Origin: Dyadobacter psychrophilus
GTDB lineage: Bacteria > Bacteroidota > Bacteroidia > Cytophagales > Spirosomataceae
Direction: 5' to 3'
Length of the DNA stretch: 64,000 nucleotides
NCBI RefSeq assembly: GCF_900167945.1
Contig: NZ_FUZA01000001.1
Location: 372,001-436,000, forward strand
The notes under the pieces were generated by a model that saw nothing but the letters and a program-made list of their open reading frames with translations, made no database searches and was not told the DNA's origin. Of the stretch, positions 36,305 to 45,051 are shown piece by piece; positions within the stretch are counted from its first letter, which is position 1, and every line of letters starts with the position of its first letter. The translations under genes and the position numbers were made by a program.

Positions 36305-37101
36305 GACAGAAACTCGCGTATTAATCTAACCGTTTCGTCGGGTGCGCTCAGGTGAGGACAATGTCCTGTTGCCTGCATTAGACGGTAAACACTTTCCGGC
36401 ATTTGTTTATGGATATATTCCCCAACCTCAACCGGTGCGATAAGGTCGTTGGAGCATTGTAAAATGAGCGCACGGTGCTTCACATTCGCCAGGTCCGTCC
36501 TGTTATCTGACAAAAAAGTAGCTTGTGCAAACTGACGGGCGATGATGGGATCGGTGGAACAGAAACTATCCGTAAGCTCCCCGGCCAACTCGGGCCGTTC
36601 ATCGTTTTTCATGATTGCGGGTCCAAGAAAATTGGCCCAACCGATATAGTTTTTATCCATCGTATCCAGAAGCTCCTCGATGTCTGCCTGTGAGAATCCC
36701 CCGAAATAACCTGCTTCATCAATATATCTTGCGGAAGGCCCTACCATAACCAGGCTGTCGAACCGCTCGGGCTCCTTGACAGATGCAAGCAACCCAATGA
36801 CGCTACTGACCGAATGTCCGACAAAAACACAATCTCTCAAATCGAGCGCATTGCAAATGTCCAGCACGTCCTGTGCATAGCCATTCAGGTTTCCGTAACG
36901 CTCCGGATTATATGCAGTATTGTCCGATCCCCCACTTCCTACATAGTCAAAAAGCACAATTTTATGCGTTTTTTCAAAAGCCGGCCAAATATATCGCCAC
37001 ATCTGTTGCCCGCATCCAAAGCCATGGGCAAAGATCATTGGCTGTACACCCTGGCCTAAAATCGTAACATTATTGCGCTTGTAAATATCCATAGCAATCA
37101 A
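36301..37101 (-). CDS. RsbQ-like alpha/beta hydrolase
   Basis: 266 residues, very close in pattern to RsbQ and the plant KAI2/D14 hydrolases: 'GFGCGQQMWRYIWPAF', 'VLFDYVGSGGSD', 'GYAQDVLDICNALDL', 'VFVGHSVSS', 'FCSTDPIIARQFA', 'LILQCSNDLIAP', 'GHCPHLSAPDETVRLI'. The triad would be Ser ~96 (GHS), Asp ~217 and His ~247, the same spacing as in RsbQ. RsbQ makes or delivers a small hydrophobic ligand for the PAS domain of the phosphatase RsbP in the energy-stress branch of sigma-B control. Here the partner is a histidine kinase. An in-frame ATG at 37092 (MDIYKRNN) is an alternative start. Confidence 0.94.
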   Translation of the reverse strand: MIAMDIYKRNNVTILGQGVQPMIFAHGFGCGQQMWRYIWPAFEKTHKIVLFDYVGSGGSDNTAYNPERYGNLNGYAQDVLDICNALDLRDCVFVGHSVSSVIGLLASVKEPERFDSLVMVGPSARYIDEAGYFGGFSQADIEELLDTMDKNYIGWANFLGPAIMKNDERPELAGELTDSFCSTDPIIARQFAQATFLSDNRTDLANVKHRALILQCSNDLIAPVEVGEYIHKQMPESVYRLMQATGHCPHLSAPDETVRLIREFLS

Positions 37102-37391
37102 AACCCTTTAAAGCGTTAAATATAACGTTATGGAGGGGATTAAAGCTACAAGTGTCTAAAAGTTCATGACGATCATCCCTATTAGGACGTGTTGATCCCA
37201 AGTTTTGATCCAACATTAGTTTGCGGCTATTTTTTGGCTATGTAGCCTGCTGACCGATCACATCGCAGTGATGGCGCTTCGGGATTTGGGTTAAATTGAA
37301 TGATGGCTTATTACATCGCACAAACTTTTGATGGGGTCATCAAGAAAGTGTCGTTTTGTCGAAAATTGCTTGCAAAACAGCTTCTTACAAG
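37102..37391. other. Intergenic region upstream of the RsbQ-like gene
   Basis: 290 bp between two leftward genes. An inverted repeat CGTTA-AATA-TAACG (37114-37127) lies just upstream of the RsbQ-like start and may be regulatory. A 31-codon rightward frame from 37300, starting MMAYYIAQTFDGVIKKV, recalls the first residues of DUF302 proteins, but it stops after 31 codons. It is at most a relic. No other gene or RNA is evident. Confidence 0.35.
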
Positions 37392-40300
37392 TTAAGGCAA
37401 CAATAATTTCCTCGTTACGAGACCATTTTTCGTCTTTACGTTTATCACCAAAATCCCCGGCGGAACATGTGCAAGATCCACACTCGAAGAAGCTGAACTG
37501 GCCACTAACCTGCCTGAAAGATTGATCACCGTGACCTGCTCAATCGCATCTTTACTGACCACATATGCCGTGCGCCCAGTATCTGCCCAAACGTATAAGT
37601 CGGTGTCCGCAAGATTAATGGTAACTGCTTTAACCCGCGAGTGCGCTATGCTGCCATCAAAATCCGTTTGCCTAAGGCGATAATAATTGGTGCCCGGGAA
37701 CGGATTTTCATCCCCGAACAGATAGTCGTTCGTTTTCTTCGTGGTTCCGTTCCCAGCCACAAAACCAATGTCCTGCCAGCTGAAACCATTCACACTCCGC
37801 TCGATGTAAAAGCCAGCGTTGTCGGTTTCGGTAGCAGTGCGCCAGCTTAGCCGTACACCATTGCCAGCAGCCTTTGCATTAAATTCAGCGAGATTGACGG
37901 GCAGGGTTGAGTCGTAAATCAATTTCAGCATGTTACCGGACGAATTGTCTATTCGCCAGCGACTGATGCCCGTTACGACACTGAATTCACCCGAAATGGA
38001 AGTCGCATTCAGGATTACAATTTCATCGCCGTCCATTGGCGTGTAATTGACGATCACTTTCAGTGTGCCGCCTAGCCTGGCGTTGCCTAGAACGGCTATC
38101 TGATCGTAATCCACACCAGCAGCGCCACGACCGTTGATCTCAATCAGCATAGTGCTGTTACTGAAATCCTGATTGCCCAGGAAAGTGATTTTGCCCGGAG
38201 AATAACCTGGCGACAATGTGCCCCCTGCGTGCGTAAAGGACGATGCCGCAATTTGGCCGGTCCCTTTCAAGACGCCGTCATTATCGTTGCTGAAATTGCC
38301 TGTCGCTTGCTTCGAGATCAAGGTTGGGACAGCGGTTATGCCTCCAATAGTAACATTGCCTGCATTGGTAAATGTATTATTCTCAACCAAAATGCCTTCA
38401 TCAGCATTGTCAACGGCAATGTTTCCTCCTGCACCGTTTTCAAAAGCTGACTGATTGCGGATTCCGTAAGTTCCGACGCTGGCATTTGCACCAATGGCAA
38501 TCACTGCGGTGTTGGCAAAAGTACCCGCAAAATTACGAAGGCCTGCCGCTGTGGTGCGATCAATGTGAATGCTGGCTTCCTCGCTATTGATGAATGCAGC
38601 TTCATTAAAAATTCCGTGAACGCCAACATCCTCAGAACCACCGATTGTGATTTTCGCTTTGTTCGTGAAAGTGCCGCCGGATGCATACAAACCTGTATCC
38701 GTACTGCGATCGATGCGAATATGGCCTGCGTTGTTGTTAAATGCTGCGCGATTTACCAGTCCGTAGCGTCCTACCGCAGTTGCCGCGCCGATGGTGATAT
38801 TTCCTTCATTGGTGAATGTGCCCAATGCATTGGACAAAGCAATATCAGCAGCGTTATCAATGCGGACGTGGCCGCCAGTAAGGTTATCAAAAGTGGAATT
38901 GGTTTCCAAACCCACTTGCCCTACGGTGGATATTGCCCCAATTGAGACATTGCCCGCATTGGAAAAGTCTGCATCGTTTCGCAATGCCATGCGGAATGTA
39001 CGATCAACGGAAACCGTTCCACCTGACAGATTCCGGAAGGTTGCCTTATTGATAAAGCCCGAAGGACCAACGGCCTCGTTGCCACCGATAGACAAAGTGC
39101 CTGCATTTTCAAAGGTTCCGGTTGCGTGTGTGAGCCCTACAACGGTTGACCGATCTATCTGAATGTTGCCGCCGGCATTGTTTCGGACGACCCCCCGGCT
39201 TTCCATGCCGGATGTGCCCACGGTTGCCGCAACCCCGATGTGGATATCGGCGTTATTCACCAGCGTATTTGTAAGATAAAGCGCGCAAACTTCCGAATTA
39301 GAAATCTCGACTTCGCCCCTAGACCCGTCAGTACCCGTATTGTTGGTAAATGTTCCGGTGATATAGAGTCCATAATTTCCAACATTTGCCAAAGACCCGA
39401 TCTGCAAACGACCAGCATTGTTGAAAAATCCTTTAACCTCAACTGAAACAGCACTACTGCGGTCGGCTGTGAGCAGGGCGCCGGTGTTGTTATTAAAGGT
39501 TGCATTTCCACTGATAAAAATGGTCGTCGAGCCACTCGTCCCATTCGCACCCAAACGGATTTCTCCCGAATTAGTGAAAAGACCATCAATGTGGTTCAGA
39601 CTTAATCCACCATATGCCTTCGTCTTGTCAATATGGATTTTCCCCGTTGCCGAATTGTTAAAATTAGTTTCTGTCCATAAGCCATGCGTGCCGATAGTTC
39701 CTATGCCGCCCATGTAAATCGCTCCCTCGTTCGTGAAGCTTCCGGAGAGGTGGTGAATCGCCGCGCTAAGCGTATGATTAATATGGATCTCGCCGTTACT
39801 TGAATTGTTTAAGACAGCATGATTTTCTATGCCTGTATCACCGCCGGAAGTTGCTTCGCCAATGATTATATCCCCCTCGTTGTTGAGTGTACCCGCGGCA
39901 TTGTATAATCCAAATTTGCCAACCTGGTCAATATGAATGCTTCCGGTGGCATTATTGGTGAAATTGGCCCAGTTCGCAAGTCCGTTGCTACCGGCTCCTG
40001 GCGTGACGCCGATGAAAATTTTTGCGTCATTGATAAAATCTCCTGATGCATTATAAAGGCCGCTTCCGGTTGATCGCTGGATCTTAATTTCCGCACTGCC
40101 CGAATTATGAAAATTCGCAAGATTCTCTATGCCCGTTGCACCGACGCTGAAATTATCGCCAATCGTGATTGCCGCTGCGTTGTTGAATGTCGCACTGATG
40201 GATTTTAGCGGATCAGCATTGTTCATCAGCGCCCTGAGCACTGAACGGTCTATTTTTATGTGTCCGGCGCCCTGGTTAATAAATGTCGCGTCGTTCCAGA

Positions 40301-42464
40301 TTCCGTGGTTGCCCACATTACCCAGACTGCCAATTGTAATGCTGGCCTCGTTCCTGAAAGTCCCGTTTGCATTGAAGATTCCTGTGTCTTCGGAGCGGTC
40401 CACATGGATATTCCCGCCCGCATTATTAGTGAGGCTTCCCTGATTAACGATGCCAAAAATGCCCGCACCGCTTTGTGAACCTATACTAAGTATTCCGTTG
40501 TTCGTTACAGTGCCCAGATTGTTTAGCGCCGCTGTGAAGCTGAATGTTTCGGCACCGGAAGCAAGCGATTGATAGGGTAAACTGCCATAAAGTGTAAGGC
40601 TTGCCTCATTTTCAATGGTTAATATTGCACTGGCATCCACTTTTACAGCCAGCGCAACAGCTGTTGTGCTTCCGCTGATAACCGGCAAGTTTGCCACAAG
40701 CGGGATTATTACAGCATTGGAAGCAGCCGGCACACTTTTGTCCCGCCAGTTCTCACCATTTGCCCAATCAGATGAAACGGCTCCGGTCCAGATATCTGTT
40801 TCATCCACAACAACTTCCAGTCTTAATTTAACCGGGTTATTTGCATAAACAACTTCACATGTGGTGGTGGTTTTGGAACGAATTTTAATTTGATAATCCC
40901 CGTCCGGAAGACCGGTAAAGGTGGGACCATCAGACCAGGAACTTCCGTCATTTACACTATATTCCAGCTCGCCGCTGCCCTCGGTATTAATGGTAATGGT
41001 TCCTGTAGGCAATACTTGGCTTGGTTGAACAACCGTTGGTTCACTGATAATGACTCGTATAATGCCATCGGGTACGGTCAGTTGCCACGGGACAACAACC
41101 GTACATCCAAGTGCTGATCTGATTTTGACATATAATGTGTGCACACCTGCACCGATTGATTCACTTGGTTCGAAGGAATTTGATCCTGCGTGATATGTCC
41201 CGGCCGAAATGGTTGCCTCTGCGTCTGTGTAAACCCCTTCTGTAAAAAAGCCTTCGGTGCTTCCCAACGTCAACAGGTTGACGGCACCTCCGCAAGCCGG
41301 AATCGTGTTGCTTGACACTATTATTCCGCTATTCAAAATAGCCCTGATTGTTTGGCTGCTGGCTGAATATGCGAGGATACCACTGTTTTGCATGCTTGTT
41401 GTAAATGGATGAGCCCTTTGCGATTGTATATAGAGCAGCCCGGAATTGCTGAAAGTCCGGTTGTTGTCCAACGCCGAAAAGATAGAAAGTTCTGCACAGG
41501 AAACATTAAAGAAGTCGCCCTGATTCTTGATTGCTTTTTCAAGGGAACGCCCCGGGTCGCTCGTCCCCACTACCATCTTACCCTTATTATAAAAGTCGCC
41601 GGAGGCTGTTTGATATATTCCGCTGATAGCGCGGTCAATTGCAATGTTACCTCCAACTTCATTTGTAAAATCCCCCATATTTTCGATCCCTGCGTCGCCT
41701 ACGTTTTCCAGTGCGCCAATTCGGATCATTCCCTCATTGGTAAATGTTCCCCGTAAACCTGTTTCCGTATTTTCATAGTTTACAATTCCCCTCAGACGGC
41801 TGCGGTTGATCTCAATGTTTCCGCTTTGCTTATTGTTAAATATGTGTTCATTCCAAATCCCGTGAACACCTACCGCTATTTCTGCACCGATGAAAATACC
41901 CGCTTCGTTGTTGAATGTGCCGGTTGCAGTATTGTAAATCCCGGTATCCTTCAGTGCGTCAATGTGAATTCTTGCACCGGATTTATTATCAAATGTGCCC
42001 TGATTGACTACGGCATACTCAGGAATCGGGAAGAGTACGGTGCCTAACTGAAGGCCTCCTTCATTGACAACATTACCCAGATTGTTCAGCGCAGCCCTGA
42101 ATGTGAACGTTGTAGTGTATTCGTAGGAACCACTGACGATCAGTATGGCCCCTGCTCCGATTGTAAGCTTCGCGTCAGGCTTTATCAGCACAGATTTTGC
42201 ACGCCGCACCGCGTTGCCTCCCATCACGGGCGCCGTTGCGGATGCAGCGATCACCACATCGGAATTTGTGTCCGGCACGCCGCCCGACCAGTTTTCTGCA
42301 TTGTCCCAATCCGAGCTCACGCTTCCATTCCAGGTTGTCTGGGCCCATACCCGGGTTATTGTAAGAAGCAATAACGTTAATATCAGCAGTGAAATCCGCA
42401 ACTTCCGGATGTCACTGCTGTCGGTAGTAAGTAAATTTTGTTTCATTAGTTCTGATTTTGTCAT
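37392..42464 (-). CDS. Giant secreted repeat protein with T9SS C-terminal sorting domain
   Basis: About 1690 residues with a signal peptide ending TRVWAQ. An opening module 'WNGSVSSDWDNAENWSGGVP' recurs near residue 560 ('WTGAVSSDWANGENW'). Each copy is followed by degenerate repeats of about 55 residues of the form 'FTN-G-I-IG----VG--GI-N---F-N-----I-IDRS---G', more than 20 in all, which suggests a beta-solenoid. The last 300 residues contain an autotransporter-like closing segment ('SPGYSPGKITFLGNQDFSN'), an Fn3-like domain ('VRLSWRTATETDNAGFYIERS') and a type A T9SS sorting domain ending 'TKNGLVTRKLLLP'. Its ATG overlaps the upstream stop (ATGA); an in-frame ATG at 42446 is an alternative. 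Probably a surface adhesin or matrix protein. Confidence 0.9.
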   Translation of the reverse strand: MTKSELMKQNLLTTDSSDIRKLRISLLILTLLLLTITRVWAQTTWNGSVSSDWDNAENWSGGVPDTNSDVVIAASATAPVMGGNAVRRAKSVLIKPDAKLTIGAGAILIVSGSYEYTTTFTFRAALNNLGNVVNEGGLQLGTVLFPIPEYAVVNQGTFDNKSGARIHIDALKDTGIYNTATGTFNNEAGIFIGAEIAVGVHGIWNEHIFNNKQSGNIEINRSRLRGIVNYENTETGLRGTFTNEGMIRIGALENVGDAGIENMGDFTNEVGGNIAIDRAISGIYQTASGDFYNKGKMVVGTSDPGRSLEKAIKNQGDFFNVSCAELSIFSALDNNRTFSNSGLLYIQSQRAHPFTTSMQNSGILAYSASSQTIRAILNSGIIVSSNTIPACGGAVNLLTLGSTEGFFTEGVYTDAEATISAGTYHAGSNSFEPSESIGAGVHTLYVKIRSALGCTVVVPWQLTVPDGIIRVIISEPTVVQPSQVLPTGTITINTEGSGELEYSVNDGSSWSDGPTFTGLPDGDYQIKIRSKTTTTCEVVYANNPVKLRLEVVVDETDIWTGAVSSDWANGENWRDKSVPAASNAVIIPLVANLPVISGSTTAVALAVKVDASAILTIENEASLTLYGSLPYQSLASGAETFSFTAALNNLGTVTNNGILSIGSQSGAGIFGIVNQGSLTNNAGGNIHVDRSEDTGIFNANGTFRNEASITIGSLGNVGNHGIWNDATFINQGAGHIKIDRSVLRALMNNADPLKSISATFNNAAAITIGDNFSVGATGIENLANFHNSGSAEIKIQRSTGSGLYNASGDFINDAKIFIGVTPGAGSNGLANWANFTNNATGSIHIDQVGKFGLYNAAGTLNNEGDIIIGEATSGGDTGIENHAVLNNSSNGEIHINHTLSAAIHHLSGSFTNEGAIYMGGIGTIGTHGLWTETNFNNSATGKIHIDKTKAYGGLSLNHIDGLFTNSGEIRLGANGTSGSTTIFISGNATFNNNTGALLTADRSSAVSVEVKGFFNNAGRLQIGSLANVGNYGLYITGTFTNNTGTDGSRGEVEISNSEVCALYLTNTLVNNADIHIGVAATVGTSGMESRGVVRNNAGGNIQIDRSTVVGLTHATGTFENAGTLSIGGNEAVGPSGFINKATFRNLSGGTVSVDRTFRMALRNDADFSNAGNVSIGAISTVGQVGLETNSTFDNLTGGHVRIDNAADIALSNALGTFTNEGNITIGAATAVGRYGLVNRAAFNNNAGHIRIDRSTDTGLYASGGTFTNKAKITIGGSEDVGVHGIFNEAAFINSEEASIHIDRTTAAGLRNFAGTFANTAVIAIGANASVGTYGIRNQSAFENGAGGNIAVDNADEGILVENNTFTNAGNVTIGGITAVPTLISKQATGNFSNDNDGVLKGTGQIAASSFTHAGGTLSPGYSPGKITFLGNQDFSNSTMLIEINGRGAAGVDYDQIAVLGNARLGGTLKVIVNYTPMDGDEIVILNATSISGEFSVVTGISRWRIDNSSGNMLKLIYDSTLPVNLAEFNAKAAGNGVRLSWRTATETDNAGFYIERSVNGFSWQDIGFVAGNGTTKKTNDYLFGDENPFPGTNYYRLRQTDFDGSIAHSRVKAVTINLADTDLYVWADTGRTAYVVSKDAIEQVTVINLSGRLVASSASSSVDLAHVPPGILVINVKTKNGLVTRKLLLP

Positions 42465-42730
42465 TCCGTTGCATACTGCGCCACATCTTCCACACGGAAT
42501 TTGTTTAGCTCGACAATCTGCGCGCTGGGACGCATCAGCGGGGGAATGGACTGCATTACCTGTTCTTTATTATCAAAATCGTAGATAAACCACATCTTAT
42601 GCACGCCGTCTTTACAGCCCCAGTGTGCCTGGGAAATGATATGTGACCCGGAGCTGAGAAATACGTTAATCACGTGCATGCAATCCGACACTTTTTCGGA
42701 ATGAGGGATTTCAACCAGATACTTAGGCAT
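42461..42730 (-). CDS. Small protein of unknown function, probably ferredoxin-like alpha/beta fold
   Basis: 89 residues from the ATG at 42730 (MPKYLVEIPHSE); a further ATG at 42757 adds nine residues of poor quality. The pattern strand-helix-strand-strand-helix-strand ('KYLVEI', 'CMHVINVFLSSGSHIISQAHWGC', 'KMWFIYDFDNKEQVMQSIPPLMR', 'IVELNKF') is that of dimeric alpha/beta-barrel proteins such as DUF4242 or muconolactone-isomerase-like proteins. No function can be given. It is coupled by a four-base overlap to the giant surface protein downstream and follows the flavoprotein gene. Confidence 0.7.
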   Translation of the reverse strand: MPKYLVEIPHSEKVSDCMHVINVFLSSGSHIISQAHWGCKDGVHKMWFIYDFDNKEQVMQSIPPLMRPSAQIVELNKFRVEDVAQYATE

Positions 42731-42779
42731 ATTTTTGAGGTTTGAAAGTTGTGTCAAAATCTGTTTTCTTACAAAAATC

Positions 42780-43922
42780 TTATATACCGAACCAGCGGCT
42801 CACCCTGCTTGAACCAAAATGTTCCTTATCAGCCACAAGCTCGTCCGAGGCCTTGGTATATGTTCCAAATGGTGATGGCCCTGAGAAAAAATCCACGTTT
42901 ACCTGCCCTACCCGGCCATCACCGAATTCAATATAGCAGATCCCGTTGCCTTTATAGGCTTCCGGTTCTTCACCACGCTCGTAATCCGCGATGATCGACG
43001 CTGCCGCAACTTTGGCAGCGCCTTCTGCAAACACGCCAGCTTTGGGTGTGCCTACGCTGTTGACATCACCGATTGCATAAACGCCCGGATATTTTGTTTT
43101 CAAATTATCTTTGGAAACAGGGATCCAACCTTTCTCGGTCATACCGCTATCTTCCACCACTTTTGGAACACGGTGTTTGGGAATGCCCAGGAACAGGTCG
43201 AAAGGCATTTCTTCCCCGTCTTCAAGCATTGCAACTTTCCTTGAGGGGTCAATTGCTTTTACCACATGTTTTGGAATAAAACGAATTTCGCGCTCTGCAA
43301 AAGCGTCCATCAAAGCGAGGGAAGTGTCCGGTGACGGCGGGATAGGAAGCCCAAATGGCATGACAATGCTGATCGTGCAGTTTTTCCGGATGCCACGTTT
43401 TTCCAGATAATCGTGCATCAGCAGTGCTGCTTCGCTGGGTGCGGGCGGACATTTGAACGGAGCAGCGCATACGCCGACAATCACGTTGCCTTTTGAAAAA
43501 GATGGAAGGACTTCACGCAGCTTTTCGGCACCGGCAAAGGAATAGAATTCGTTTCCACCTTCCGCCAGGCCGGGTGTTGCCGCCACGTCGTAGTCCGCGC
43601 CAAGCGCGATCACCAGAATGTCTGCTTCGTAAGTGGCGCCGCTCTGTGTTTCAACCTTTTTTGATACCGGATCAATAGTGGTTACCGTATCCTGAATGAA
43701 TCTGACCCCCGATTTCACAATGTGCTTGTAATAAACGCGCACCTGCCCGGCTGTCTTACGTCCGAACATGACATCGAACTTTGAAAATCCGAAAAAAAAC
43801 GAATCGCTTTTGTCAATCAATGTCAAATCAAGCTGGGTGCCGATCTTCTCCGAAAGGATGGTTGTCAGTTCTAATCCGCCAAAACCTGCGCCGAGCACAA
43901 CTACACGTAATTTTGCAGCCAT
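42780..43922 (-). CDS. NAD(P)/FAD-dependent oxidoreductase, sulfide:quinone-reductase/NDH-2-like
   Basis: 380 residues with the FAD dinucleotide motif 'VVVLGAGFGGLELTTIL' at the N-terminus, 'ADILVIALGADYD' in the middle and 'GVYAIGDVNSVGTPKAGVFAEGAAKVAAASI' near the end. The layout is that of the sulfide:quinone reductase/type II NADH dehydrogenase group. Cysteines occur near residue 155 ('VCAAPFKCPPAP'), a pattern common in SQR-like proteins, but the third redox Cys of true SQR is not evident. I leave the substrate open. It is five bases downstream of the peroxiredoxin gene, so an oxidative or sulfur-stress role is plausible. Confidence 0.87.
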   Translation of the reverse strand: MAAKLRVVVLGAGFGGLELTTILSEKIGTQLDLTLIDKSDSFFFGFSKFDVMFGRKTAGQVRVYYKHIVKSGVRFIQDTVTTIDPVSKKVETQSGATYEADILVIALGADYDVAATPGLAEGGNEFYSFAGAEKLREVLPSFSKGNVIVGVCAAPFKCPPAPSEAALLMHDYLEKRGIRKNCTISIVMPFGLPIPPSPDTSLALMDAFAEREIRFIPKHVVKAIDPSRKVAMLEDGEEMPFDLFLGIPKHRVPKVVEDSGMTEKGWIPVSKDNLKTKYPGVYAIGDVNSVGTPKAGVFAEGAAKVAAASIIADYERGEEPEAYKGNGICYIEFGDGRVGQVNVDFFSGPSPFGTYTKASDELVADKEHFGSSRVSRWFGI

Positions 43923-43927
43923 GGTGC

Positions 43928-44593
43928 TTAAATGCTAGCGGGTTGTGGAATGATACGCAGGTACGGTTTGATCGTTTTCCAGCCTTCCGGATATTTCTCC
44001 TTCGCTTCTGCATCCGAAACGGCCGGAACGATAATCACCTCGTCGCCATTATTCCAATTTACCGGCGTGGCAACCCTGTGACGGGCAGTAAGTTGCATGG
44101 AATCCAACACGCGCAATATTTCGTAAAAATTGCGTCCTGTTGTCATCGGATAGGTCAGGTTAAGCTTGATTTTTTTGTCGGGCCCCACGATAAACACTGA
44201 GCGCACAGCCTGGTTGGTCATTGCCGTTCTGCCCTCGGAAGTCCCCGGCTCCTCTGCCGGAAGCATATCATAAAGCTTGGCAACAGCCAGATCCGGGTCT
44301 CCGATCATAGGATAATTCACCGCATATCCCTGCGTTTCTTCAATGTCCTTTTCCCATTTCAGGTGGCTCTCAACAGGATCAATGCTGAGCCCGATCACCT
44401 TGCAATTTCTTTTCTGAAACTCGGGCGCAAGCTTCGCCATATAACCAAGCTCGGTCGTGCAAACAGGTGTGAAGTCTTTGGGATGAGAAAAAAGAATCGC
44501 CCAACTGTCCCCTATCCATTCGTGAAACTGGATTGGGCCTTGTGTCGTGTCAGCATGAAAATCAGGAGCAATGTCATTTAATCGGAGGCTCAT
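43928..44593 (-). CDS. 1-Cys peroxiredoxin (Prx6 type)
   Basis: 221 residues. The peroxidatic Cys is in 'HPKDFTPVCTTELGYMAKL' (about residue 47), with the catalytic Arg in 'NQAVRSVFIVGPDKKIKL'. The long C-terminal domain with 'TPVNWNNGDEVIIVPAVSDAEAKEKYPEGWKTIKPYLRI' is diagnostic of the Prx6 subfamily, which usually lacks a resolving Cys. It reduces peroxides, with reductant unknown. It leads the leftward operon that also holds the flavoprotein, the small barrel protein and the giant T9SS protein. Confidence 0.95.
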   Translation of the reverse strand: MSLRLNDIAPDFHADTTQGPIQFHEWIGDSWAILFSHPKDFTPVCTTELGYMAKLAPEFQKRNCKVIGLSIDPVESHLKWEKDIEETQGYAVNYPMIGDPDLAVAKLYDMLPAEEPGTSEGRTAMTNQAVRSVFIVGPDKKIKLNLTYPMTTGRNFYEILRVLDSMQLTARHRVATPVNWNNGDEVIIVPAVSDAEAKEKYPEGWKTIKPYLRIIPQPASI

Positions 44594-44642
44594 AATGATT
44601 AGGGATTAATGGTTTATGGATAAAGAAATTCAAATGAGTCGC

Positions 44643-44840
44643 TTACAAAAGCATATACCACTTTTTGCAAGTCTCACATTGGTAGTTTTCAGGTCTGATC
44701 GTGCCCAGAAAAATGATTCTGGCCAGCTTGTTGGCGAAAGACCTTTTTGGAGAAACAACCAGGTTTCCTCCGCACACCGTGCAGCGAATTCCCAGGATAG
44801 TCCGTTTAATAATGATTTTGTCCAGATCGATCAGCGCCAT
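44643..44840 (-). CDS. Small zinc-ribbon protein
   Basis: 65 residues with two CxxC knuckles, 'IRCTVCGGNLVV' and 'YQCETCKKWYMLL', about 30 residues apart with a basic, hydrophobic stretch between. Short proteins of this shape are common in Cytophagales and have no known role. It lies 49 bp upstream of the peroxiredoxin gene on the same strand. The start could be the ATG at 44840 (MALIDLDK). Confidence 0.55.
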   Translation of the reverse strand: MALIDLDKIIIKRTILGIRCTVCGGNLVVSPKRSFANKLARIIFLGTIRPENYQCETCKKWYMLL

Positions 44841-44945
44841 AGCATTACCAAAGGTGGCTTTGGTTGATCATATGGTCAAAAAAAAGGGATGAACGTGTCT
44901 CTTACGGGACGAACGAACGGAACTTTGGGAAAGCGCATTTTCCAA

Positions 44946-44994
44946 AATACGTCAAATGACGTATTGCGACTGCCTGGCTACGATTTTACCTTTA
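44946..44994 (+). promoter_or_regulatory. Operator palindrome and promoter of the PKD/YD lipoprotein gene (site 1)
   Basis: AATACGTCAAATGACGTATT (44946-44965) is an inverted repeat with arms AATACGTCA/TGACGTATT. Its right end merges into TTG (44964-44966), a Bacteroidota -33 element. Exactly 20 bp further is TACCTTTA (44987-44994), a near match to the -7 element TAnnTTTG. The start codon is at 45052. The same arrangement recurs at 59187-59235 and 61776-61825. Confidence 0.75.
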
Positions 44995-45051
44995 TTAACA
45001 GAACCTGGGACCTTACTGCTGGTTTGTGTGTGAGGGTAAAATGATATTCCG

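Noticed and set aside
37395..42440. Rightward open frames and repeats read as genes or a CRISPR array
   Set aside because: They are shadows of the repeat protein on the other strand. The repeats are degenerate, about 165 bp long and keep the protein frame, with no spacers.
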